A stretch of 7,697 nucleotides of DNA from an uncultured Janibacter sp. (GTDB taxonomy: Bacteria; Actinomycetota; Actinomycetes; Actinomycetales; Dermatophilaceae). A model generated the notes under the pieces. It was not told the DNA's origin. It ran no database searches and saw only the letters and a list, made by a program, of their open reading frames with translations. Both the position numbers and the translations under genes were made by a program. Positions within the stretch are counted from its first letter, which is position 1; each line of letters starts with the position of its first letter. This document shows positions 1 through 5,427 of this stretch, piece after piece. The stretch lies in the NCBI GenBank assembly GCA_946222495.1, contig CAMICF010000141.1, positions 1 through 7,697 on the forward strand, written 5' to 3'.

Positions 1-35
1 TGCAGTAGTTCGTAGGAACGGGCGGGGTGGGGCGG

Positions 36-41
36 TAGCGT
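36..41 (+). promoter_or_regulatory. Candidate -10 box for leaderless nnr transcription
   Basis: The hexamer TAGCGT fits the actinobacterial -10 consensus TANNNT. Its last T lies exactly seven bases before the G of the GTG start codon at 48, so transcription would be expected to begin at that G and give a leaderless mRNA. No convincing Shine-Dalgarno sequence sits at a useful distance before the GTG, which agrees with leaderless translation. The -35 region (about 13-18, TAGGAA) is poor, as is common when the -10 carries the recognition. This is inferred from spacing; no transcript data are available. Confidence 0.5.
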
Positions 42-47
42 CGGGGC

Positions 48-1514
48 GTGATCACCGGCTACTCCGTCGCGACCATCCGCGCCGCAGAAGAGGCCCTGCC
101 TGAGCTGCTCGACAACGGCGAGCTCATGGGCCGGGCCGCGAAGGGCGTCGCCCGCCTCACCGCGGGCCGCCTGCGCGAGCGCGGCAACCGCCGCGTCGTC
201 GGCCTCGTCGGCCCGGGCAACAATGGCGCGGACACCCTCTTCGCCATCGCCCGCCTGGCCCGACGCGGGTTCGACGCCACGGCCGTGTGCATCGACACGA
301 GCGCCTCCGAGGTGCAGACCGAGGCCGCCGACCTGGCCCGCAGCCGGGGCGCGACGATCCTCCCCGGCGAGGGCAGCGAGGCCCTCACCGCGATCTCCCG
401 GGCCGAGGTCATCCTCGACGGGATCACCGGCATCGGCGGACGTCCGGGGCTGGCCCCCTTCGCCCGGCCGTGGGTGGACGCCATCCGGGACCGGGCCTGG
501 ATCATCGCCGTCGACACCCCGAGCGGGCAGCCGGTCGACGGCGGACTCGTCGTCGCGGACGCGGTCTTCGCCGACGAGACCCTCACCTTCGGCGCGCCGA
601 AGCCCGTCCACCTGCTCCCGCCGACCGAGGCGGCCTGCGGGATGCTCACCGTCCTCGACATCGGCCTCGACCTCGACGAGGCGGAGCCGGTCGTCGTCCG
701 CCTCACCCCCGACGACGTCCCGGCACTGTGGCCGGTGCCGACCGCGGAGGACGACAAGTACTCGCGCGGGGTCCTCGGGATCAACGCCGGCGGCGAGACC
801 TTCCCCGGAGCGGCCGTGCTCACCGCCACCGCTGCCGTGGTCGCCGGCGCCGGCATGGTCCGCTACGTCGGCACCAAGGCCCCGCGGCGCCTCATCCAGG
901 CCGCCCTGCCGGAGGTCGTCCACGGCGAGGGCCGGGTGCAGGCCCACCTCATCGGTCCCGGGCTCGACACCACCTCGGAGGCGAAGGGAGCGGCCGCGCA
1001 GCTCGACGCGGCGCGCGCCGCCCTCGACTCGGACCTGCCGGTCCTCGTCGACGCCGGTGGCTTCGACCTCGTCACCGGTCGCCGGGAGGCGCCGACGCTG
1101 CTCACCCCGCACGCGGGGGAGTGCGCGCGCCTGCTGACCCGGCTCACCGGACGGGCGACCGAGCTGACCCGCGCCGAGGTGGAGGGCGACCCGCGTCGCC
1201 ACGCCCGGCTGCTCGCCGAGCAGACCGGCGCGACCGTCCTGCTCAAGGGGGCGGTCACCCTCGTCGTCGGCCCGGAGGGGCCGGTCCACGTGCACGACGA
1301 CGCGCCCGCCTGGCTGGCCACCGCCGGCGCGGGGGACGTGCTCGCCGGTCTCGTCGGGACCCTCCTCGCCTCCGGGCTCGACCCGGTCACCGCGGCCTCG
1401 CTGGGCGTGCTCGTCCACGGCCGGGCCGCGGACCACGCCAACCCCGGTGGTCCGGTGCGGGCGCTCGACGTCGCCCACGCGATCGGCCCGACCGTCGCGG
1501 ACCTGCTGAGATGA
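48..1514 (+). CDS. nnr: Bifunctional NAD(P)H-hydrate repair enzyme (epimerase plus ADP-dependent dehydratase)
   Basis: This 488-residue protein has the fused Nnr architecture. Known role of the family: the N-terminal YjeF domain interconverts R- and S-NAD(P)H hydrate, and the C-terminal ribokinase-like domain dehydrates the S form with ADP, restoring NAD(P)H in the cytoplasm. The N domain (about 1-210) shows GPGNNGAD (55-62), the VDTPSG loop (155-160) and FGAPKP (181-186). The C domain (about 225-488) opens with KYSRG (237-241) and carries LLTPHAGE (351-358), LLKG (398-401) and TAGAGD (425-430), where Asp430 is the expected catalytic residue. The GTG start gives the usual MIT-Y-V N-terminus and is the first base after a well-placed -10 box. 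Two motifs differ slightly from the common form: GPGNNGAD rather than GPGNNGGD, and PSGQPVDGG where PSGV-D-TG is usual. The next gene starts 10 bases after the stop. The assignment is secure; activity of both halves is inferred. Confidence 0.95.
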   Translation: MITGYSVATIRAAEEALPELLDNGELMGRAAKGVARLTAGRLRERGNRRVVGLVGPGNNGADTLFAIARLARRGFDATAVCIDTSASEVQTEAADLARSRGATILPGEGSEALTAISRAEVILDGITGIGGRPGLAPFARPWVDAIRDRAWIIAVDTPSGQPVDGGLVVADAVFADETLTFGAPKPVHLLPPTEAACGMLTVLDIGLDLDEAEPVVVRLTPDDVPALWPVPTAEDDKYSRGVLGINAGGETFPGAAVLTATAAVVAGAGMVRYVGTKAPRRLIQAALPEVVHGEGRVQAHLIGPGLDTTSEAKGAAAQLDAARAALDSDLPVLVDAGGFDLVTGRREAPTLLTPHAGECARLLTRLTGRATELTRAEVEGDPRRHARLLAEQTGATVLLKGAVTLVVGPEGPVHVHDDAPAWLATAGAGDVLAGLVGTLLASGLDPVTAASLGVLVHGRAADHANPGGPVRALDVAHAIGPTVADLLR

Positions 1515-1524
1515 GGGAGTACCG

Positions 1525-1767
1525 ATGACCGTTCTCGTGACACTGATCGCGTCGCTCGTGGCGATCGCGGCGCCCTTCGTGGCCGTCCGCGGCGGCGAGC
1601 GCGACGGGCTGGACCTGGCGCTGCGCCTCGCTCTGGCCGTCGTGGCCGCCACGATCGTGGCCTACGTCCTCGACCTCGTCCTCCCGGGCCCCCTCGTGTG
1701 GACCGTGCTCTCGATCGCCATCGTGGCCGGGGTGGCCGGCGCATCGGTCCAGACGAAGGGGGCCTAG
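1525..1767 (+). CDS. Small three-helix membrane protein of unknown function
   Basis: This is an 80-residue, strongly hydrophobic protein. Three probable membrane helices are visible at about 2-21, 31-53 and 56-75, joined by a short charged loop (RGGERDG, 22-28) and a tight Pro-Gly turn (54-55). It ends with a short polar tail. The ATG is preceded by a good ribosome binding site, GAGGGAG at 1513-1519, with a five-base spacer. That site overlaps the nnr stop codon, so the gene is almost certainly co-transcribed with nnr. No motif identifies a family or catalytic role. It may be a lineage-specific integral membrane protein; a function linked to cofactor repair cannot be claimed from position alone. 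That it is a real gene is supported by the binding site, operon position and hydrophobic pattern. Confidence 0.8.
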   Translation: MTVLVTLIASLVAIAAPFVAVRGGERDGLDLALRLALAVVAATIVAYVLDLVLPGPLVWTVLSIAIVAGVAGASVQTKGA

Positions 1768-1771
1768 CCCC
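1759..1771. terminator. Weak hairpin between convergent genes, possible terminator
   Basis: GGGGC and GCCCC form a five-base-pair stem around a CTA loop, overlapping the last codons of the small membrane gene. The gap between the two convergent genes is only 26 bases (1768-1793) and is GC-rich. There is no T-tract on either side, so this is not a classical intrinsic terminator. It is listed as the only plausible stop signal for either transcript, with low confidence. Confidence 0.2.
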
Positions 1772-1793
1772 TCACCGCGCGCCGGCCCCGGGC

Positions 1794-2351
1794 TCACTTC
1801 GTCCAGGAGATCTCCACGCGGCGGTTCTTGGCCCGCCCCTCGGGGTTGTCCTCGCCGCCCTCCTCGTTGGGCTCGACCGGGTTGGTCGCCCCCTTGCCGG
1901 TCGAGGTGATCTTCAGGTCCGGTCGGGCCTTCTTCACGGACGTCTCGACGGCCTTCGCGCGGTCGGTCGAGAGCTTCTTGTTGTACGCGTCCTCGCCCGT
2001 GGAGTCGGTGTAGCCGGTGATCTCCACCGTCGCCCCGCGGGGCACGTCCTTGACGACGTCGCGGATCGCGCCGTCGGCGCTGGAGGAGAGCCTCGACTCG
2101 TCGAACCCGAAGAGGACGTCGCTGTTGAGGGCGACCGCCGTGCTGCTGCCGCTGCTCACGGCCGTGGACTCGAAGTCCTCGACGTTGAGCTCGAGGTCGT
2201 GGACCTCGAGCTGGAGGTCCAGGACGGACTGCTCGAGGTTCTGGGCCGGGATGTCGGGGATGCTCGGACCCTCGGTCGTCGTCGCGTGGGCGCCGGCCGG
2301 CACGAGGACCAGGCCGGCGGCTGCCGCGGCGACGAGGCGCCGCCGGGTCAC
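1794..2351 (-). CDS. Exported OmpA-family peptidoglycan-binding protein
   Basis: This 185-residue protein has a Sec signal peptide: Arg-rich start (RRR, 3-5), an Ala/Leu/Val core, and a probable cut after AHA (21-23). A repetitive Asp/Leu/Val segment follows (about 29-61), then an OmpA C-terminal domain (about 75-183). The domain shows SDVLFGFDESRL (77-88), GYTDSTG (113-119), NKKLSTDRA (124-132) and NRRVEI (176-181). Asp116 and Arg131 match in motif and 15-residue spacing the pair (D271/R286) known in Acinetobacter OmpA to bind diaminopimelate, so binding to meso-DAP peptidoglycan is inferred. No beta-barrel is present. The protein is probably released from the membrane and held at the cell wall. 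The GTG start shares four bases with the stop of the upstream lipoprotein gene, which suggests translational coupling. Domain call firm; biological role unknown. Confidence 0.9.
   Translation of the reverse strand: MTRRRLVAAAAAGLVLVPAGAHATTTEGPSIPDIPAQNLEQSVLDLQLEVHDLELNVEDFESTAVSSGSSTAVALNSDVLFGFDESRLSSSADGAIRDVVKDVPRGATVEITGYTDSTGEDAYNKKLSTDRAKAVETSVKKARPDLKITSTGKGATNPVEPNEEGGEDNPEGRAKNRRVEISWTK
2169..2231 (-). repeat. Three tandem 7-residue units in the OmpA-family protein
   Basis: Residues 41-61 consist of three consecutive seven-residue units of the form x-x-V-x-D-(L/F)-x; the second is LEVHDLE and the third LNVEDFE. An isolated fourth copy of the pattern (PSIPDIP) is seen at 29-35. In DNA these are three 21-base units. 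The spacing would allow a short amphipathic helix or an extended strand with alternating exposure; the sequence does not decide between them. The segment links the signal peptide to the wall-binding domain. Confidence 0.6.
2188..2212. repeat. Perfect 11-bp inverted repeat with 3-base loop inside a coding region
   Basis: The arm AGCTCGAGGTC (2188-2198) is followed by GTG and then its exact reverse complement GACCTCGAGCT (2202-2212). It lies inside the second and third seven-residue units of the OmpA-family gene. The codons for Asp-Leu-Glu-Leu (GAC CTC GAG CTC) readily make such symmetry, so coding constraint may explain it. In mRNA it would form a strong hairpin. Confidence 0.7.
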
Positions 2352-2998
2352 TGGACCTTCACCCCGGTGAAGGCCGGGGCGCCGTCGACGGCCTTGACGG
2401 TCACCGTGTCGACGTCCTTGGGAGGCGCGGCGAGGACCGCGTACATGTAGAAGGTCTGGCCGGGGCCGAACTTCGTCGACATCCCGGGGGTGTAGACGTA
2501 CCCGCCGGAGTCGTCCTTGACGACGTTGTGCACCTTGAGGTTCTTCGTGTCGACGACCTGGGGGCTGAAGGTGTTGGCGGTCCAGCCGAAGTAGGTGTCC
2601 GGCTTGGCCTTCGAGGCCTTGTCCGGGGTGACCCCCACGGTGAGCACCATGAGCTTGTCCTGACGCTTGAGGCTGATGAGGTCCACCGTCATGTCCGTGG
2701 GGTGGTCGGCCTCGTCGGTGCCCGGCATCGTCACGCTCGCGATGGGCTTCGGTGGCTTCTTCGGGTCGACGCCGGCCTCGGCCGCGGCCTTGTCGACCTC
2801 GTCCGACCCGGACCCGTCGCTGTCGCCTCCGGAGTCGCCGTCCTTGCCGTCGTCCTTCCCGCCGCCCGAGTCCTCGGACGAGGAGCTGCCCCCGTCGGAG
2901 TCATCGCCCCCCAGCATGCTGCAGCCGCCGAGGGCGAGCGTGGCGACGGCCGCGGTCGCTGCGGCGCGGGTGGTCAGGTGGCGGCGCACGGTGCGCAT
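2348..2998 (-). CDS. Secreted lipoprotein with acidic Ser/Gly/Asp tether, unknown function
   Basis: This 216-residue protein has a lipoprotein signal peptide: basic N-terminus (RTVRRH), an Ala-rich core, and the lipobox LGGC with acylated Cys26, so it should be anchored to the outer face of the membrane. Residues 27-67 are a low-complexity tether made mostly of Gly, Ser, Asp and Lys. A Lys-Pro-rich stretch follows (79-85), then a folded domain (about 86-216) with alternating hydrophobic strands such as LMVLTVGV (116-123) and FYMYAVLAA (183-191), suggesting a beta-sandwich. I do not recognise the domain family; an Ig-like extracellular domain of the kind found in other actinobacterial lipoproteins is possible. 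The ATG at 2998 is chosen because it directly precedes the signal peptide and is preceded by a G-rich ribosome binding site (GGGGGGAA); an upstream in-frame extension would bury the signal. Its stop overlaps the start of the OmpA-family gene, so the two are probably made together. Confidence 0.85.
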   Translation of the reverse strand: MRTVRRHLTTRAAATAAVATLALGGCSMLGGDDSDGGSSSSEDSGGGKDDGKDGDSGGDSDGSGSDEVDKAAAEAGVDPKKPPKPIASVTMPGTDEADHPTDMTVDLISLKRQDKLMVLTVGVTPDKASKAKPDTYFGWTANTFSPQVVDTKNLKVHNVVKDDSGGYVYTPGMSTKFGPGQTFYMYAVLAAPPKDVDTVTVKAVDGAPAFTGVKVQ

Positions 2999-3033
2999 GT
3001 GGATTCCCCCCAGATGTCGGTTCGTGTCCTGCG

Positions 3034-3039
3034 ACTGTA
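3034..3039 (-). promoter_or_regulatory. Candidate -10 box for the lipoprotein/OmpA operon
   Basis: On the minus strand TACAGT matches TANNNT, about 35 bases before the lipoprotein ATG, predicting a leader of about 29 bases. No good -35 hexamer is visible at 16-18 bases. This is the best promoter-like signal in the 127-base gap (2999-3125) after the aldo/keto reductase gene. The gap otherwise holds only the ribosome binding site, a short palindrome and GC-rich sequence with no clear terminator. Confidence 0.35.
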
Positions 3040-3048
3040 AGTCAGGAG

Positions 3049-3058
3049 GGACCGGTCC
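3049..3058. promoter_or_regulatory. 10-bp palindrome upstream of the candidate lipoprotein promoter
   Basis: GGACCGGTCC is a perfect palindrome lying 10 to 20 bases upstream of the candidate -10 box, within its spacer/-35 region. A repressor bound here could block the promoter. In DNA this GC-rich, ten-base palindromes are expected by chance now and then, so the operator reading is only a suggestion. Confidence 0.15.
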
Positions 3059-3125
3059 TGGCGGGTTCGGGGATGCCCGGATCGGCGGCGTCACAGGGAC
3101 GTGCCGGGGGAGGAAGGGGGCGGCC

Positions 3126-4169
3126 TCAGGCCTGCGAGGACGCCGCCCACCAGTTGATGCCACCGTCGACGGCGTACTCGTCGATCCTGCGGAGCTCCTC
3201 GTCGCTGAAGCCCGCGGACTCGAGCGCCCCGAGGCTGTTCTCGAGCTGCTCGACGTGTCGCGCGCCGACGAGCACGGAGGTGACCCGCTCGTCCCGGAGG
3301 GCCCAGGCGAGGGCCATCTGCGCGAGGGACTGGCCGCGCTCCCGGGCGATCTCGTGCAGCCCGCGGATCCGGGTGAGGTTGTCCTCGGTGAGCTGGTCGG
3401 CGACGCCGGTGCCCTCCCTTCCGGCGCGGGAGTCCTCGGGGATGCCGCGGAGGTACTTGCTCGTGAGGAGGCCCTGCGCGAGGGGCGAGAAGGCGATCGA
3501 CCCGACCCCGAGGTCCTCGAGGGTGTCGAGCAGCCCGTCCTCGATCCAGCGGTTGATCATCGAGTACGAGGGCTGGTGGATGAGCAGCGGCGTCCCGAGC
3601 TCGCGGAGGATCCGGTAGGCCTCGCGCGTGCGCTCCGGCCCGTAGGAGGAGATCCCGACGTAGAGCGCCTTGCCGGCGCGGACGGCGGCGTCGAGGGCCC
3701 CCATCGTCTCCTCGAGCGGGGTGTCCGGGTCGAACTTGTGGCTGTAGAAGATGTCGACGTAGTCCAGACCCATCCGCTGGAGCGACTGGTCGAGGGAGGC
3801 GAGGAGGTACTTGCGCGAGCCGCCGCCCTGGCCGTAGGGGCCGGGCCACATGTCGTAGCCGGCCTTGGTCGAGATGATGAGCTCGTCCCGGTAGGGCCGG
3901 AGGTCCTCGGCGAAGATCGTGCCGAAGTTGCGCTCCGCGGACCCCGGCGGCGGCCCGTAGTTGTTCGCGAGGTCGATGTGCGTCACCCCGAGGTCGAAGG
4001 CTCGACGGAGCACGGCGCGCTGCGTCGCGAGCGACTCGGCGTCCCCGAAGTTGTGCCACAGCCCGAGGGAGATCGGCGGCAGCAGGAGCCCGGAGCGCCC
4101 GCAGCGGCGGTAGTCCGTGGAGTCGTAGCGGCGGTCATCGGCCCGGTAGTCGTCCGTGCTGTAGGTCAT
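3126..4169 (-). CDS. yghZ: Aldo/keto reductase, YghZ/AKR14 type (L-glyceraldehyde 3-phosphate reductase family)
   Basis: This 347-residue protein matches the length and layout of Escherichia coli YghZ, an NADPH-dependent reductase of L-glyceraldehyde 3-phosphate that also acts on methylglyoxal. The (beta/alpha)8 barrel carries the full catalytic tetrad: Asp66 and Tyr71 in HIDLANNYG, Lys102 in STKAGYDMWPGPYG, and His144 in FYSHKFDPDTP. The family signature SLGLWHNFGD is at 34-43. Cofactor-binding features SPLAQGLLTSKYL and VGARHVEQLENSLGAL lie in the C-terminal third. The start at 4169 aligns with the family N-terminus. An in-frame ATG nine bases upstream (4178) is a real alternative, since AGGGGAGG lies four bases before it. 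It is divergent from alr with 49 bases between, and 127 bases separate it from the lipoprotein gene downstream. Family and catalysis are well supported; the true substrate in this organism is unknown. Confidence 0.93.
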   Translation of the reverse strand: MTYSTDDYRADDRRYDSTDYRRCGRSGLLLPPISLGLWHNFGDAESLATQRAVLRRAFDLGVTHIDLANNYGPPPGSAERNFGTIFAEDLRPYRDELIISTKAGYDMWPGPYGQGGGSRKYLLASLDQSLQRMGLDYVDIFYSHKFDPDTPLEETMGALDAAVRAGKALYVGISSYGPERTREAYRILRELGTPLLIHQPSYSMINRWIEDGLLDTLEDLGVGSIAFSPLAQGLLTSKYLRGIPEDSRAGREGTGVADQLTEDNLTRIRGLHEIARERGQSLAQMALAWALRDERVTSVLVGARHVEQLENSLGALESAGFSDEELRRIDEYAVDGGINWWAASSQA

Positions 4170-4198
4170 GCCTCCCATCCTGCCTCCCCTTGCCGTCC

Positions 4199-4204
4199 TA
4201 GACT
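4199..4204 (+). promoter_or_regulatory. Candidate -10 box for alr operon
   Basis: TAGACT fits TANNNT, 14 bases before the alr ATG at 4219. Transcription would start near 4211 and leave a leader of about eight bases, too short for a normal ribosome binding site; none is visible. A clear -35 box is lacking. The 49-base divergent gap must also serve the aldo/keto reductase, for which I could not find a TANNNT box on the minus strand between 4170 and 4230. Confidence 0.4.
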
Positions 4205-4218
4205 CTTGCGGTAGCCCT

Positions 4219-5427
4219 ATGGACATCTCGAACCCGCACCCCGCCCTGCCGTCCGTCGCGACCCCCTCGGTCCTGCCGAAGGAGGCGTCCACGGACGGCC
4301 TCTCGGCGTGGGCCGACATCGACCTGACGGCCATCTCCGACAACGTCGCCCAGCTGGGCCGGCTGGCCGGCGACGCCGACGTCATGGCGGTGATCAAGGG
4401 CGACGCCTACGGTCACGGCCTCGTGCCCGTGGCCGGCGCCGCGCTCGCCGGCGGCGCCACCTACCTCGCCGTCGCCCAGCTCTCCGAGGCCCTGGCCGCC
4501 CGCGCCGCCGGCGTCACCGCACCCATCCTCACCTGGCTCTTCCCGCCCGGCGCCGACCTCGCCGCCGCGGTCCGCGCCGGCCTCACCGTCTCCGCCGGGG
4601 CCCCGTGGGCGCTCGCCGAGATCGCCGCCGCGGCACGGTCCACGGGGCTGACGGCGCGCATCCACCTCAAGGTCGACACCGGCCTCGGCCGGGGCGGGGC
4701 CTGGCGTGAGGACCTCGCCGGCATGCTCGTCGACGCGGCGCGGCTCGAGGCCGAGGGGGTCGTCGACGTCGAGGGCATCTTCAGCCACTTCGCGTACGCG
4801 GACGCTCCGGACCACCCCACCGTGCGTGCCCAGCAGGAGACCTACCTCGAGATCGTCGCCGACGCCGAGCGCGCCGGCCTGCGTCCCCGGATCCGGCACC
4901 TCGCCAACTCCGCGGCCACCCTGACCAATCCCTCCGCCCACTTCGACATGGTCCGTCCGGGGGTCTCGATCTACGGCCTGTCGCCGGTGCCCGACATCGG
5001 CGGACCGACCCACTTCGGCCTCCGCGAGGCGATGCGGGTCACCTCCCGCCTCGTCAACGTCAAGGACTGCCCGGCCGGCCAGGGCATCTCCTACGGCCAC
5101 CAGTACACGACGAAGGGGGACACCCGCCTTGGCCTCGTCCCCCTCGGCTATGCCGACGGCATCCCCCGTCATGCGGGCAACGTCGGCCCGATGCAGGTCC
5201 ACGGGCGCCGGTACACGGTCGCCGGCCGGGTCTGCATGGACCAGATGGTCCTCGACCTGGGGCCCGACAGCACGGCCGCTGCCGGCGACGAGGTCGTCCT
5301 CATCGGCCGCGAGGCCGAGGGGGAGCCGACCGCCCAGGACTGGGCGGCCGCGATCGACACGATCAACTACGAGATCGTCACCCGGCTCGGCCCCCGCGTG
5401 CCGCGGCGCTACCTGGAAGGGCAGTGA
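4219..5427 (+). CDS. alr: Alanine racemase (PLP-dependent)
   Basis: This 402-residue cytoplasmic enzyme interconverts L- and D-alanine, supplying D-Ala for peptidoglycan. The PLP lysine is Lys60 in AVIKGDAYGHG and the second catalytic base is Tyr292 in GISYGHQY. Other family marks are KVDTGLGR (151-158), FSHFAYAD (188-195), HLANSAAT (227-234), FDMVRPGVSIYG (242-253) with Arg247 facing the pyridine nitrogen, and VCMDQM (338-343). Residues 1-27 are a Pro/Ser-rich extension before the first conserved strand (WADIDL). An ATG at 4168 in the same frame is rejected as start because it overlaps the divergent reductase start and lies upstream of the candidate -10 box. The lysine motif reads KGDAYGHG where KANAYGHG or KADAYGHG is usual, a mild variation. 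It heads a tightly packed operon: the next gene begins on its stop codon. Confidence 0.96.
   Translation: MDISNPHPALPSVATPSVLPKEASTDGLSAWADIDLTAISDNVAQLGRLAGDADVMAVIKGDAYGHGLVPVAGAALAGGATYLAVAQLSEALAARAAGVTAPILTWLFPPGADLAAAVRAGLTVSAGAPWALAEIAAAARSTGLTARIHLKVDTGLGRGGAWREDLAGMLVDAARLEAEGVVDVEGIFSHFAYADAPDHPTVRAQQETYLEIVADAERAGLRPRIRHLANSAATLTNPSAHFDMVRPGVSIYGLSPVPDIGGPTHFGLREAMRVTSRLVNVKDCPAGQGISYGHQYTTKGDTRLGLVPLGYADGIPRHAGNVGPMQVHGRRYTVAGRVCMDQMVLDLGPDSTAAAGDEVVLIGREAEGEPTAQDWAAAIDTINYEIVTRLGPRVPRRYLEGQ

Noticed and set aside
8..19. Small inverted repeat GTTC/GAAC before nnr
   Set aside because: Four base pairs with a four-base loop is within chance expectation.
15..42. ECF-sigma type promoter (GGAAC at 15-19 with CGTC at 39-42) before nnr
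   Set aside because: The spacer is 19 bases, longer than the usual 16-17 for this class; the TANNNT reading fits better.
59..856. Long open frames on the minus strand opposite nnr, and similar long antisense frames opposite alr, the hydrolase and tsaE
   Set aside because: They are Arg/Ala/Pro/Ser-rich, lack domains and ribosome binding sites, and are the expected by-product of GC-rich coding sequence.
3068..3079. CGGG/CCCG hairpin after the aldo/keto reductase as terminator
   Set aside because: Only four base pairs and no T-tract on the minus strand.
2999..3163. N-terminal extension of the lipoprotein to 3163
   Set aside because: It would put 55 polar residues before the signal peptide and overlaps the reductase gene; the ATG at 2998 has a signal peptide and a binding site.
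4170..4397. N-terminal extension of the aldo/keto reductase to 4397
   Set aside because: The added residues run antisense through alr and are not part of the family; the start at 4169, or 4178 at most, fits homologues.
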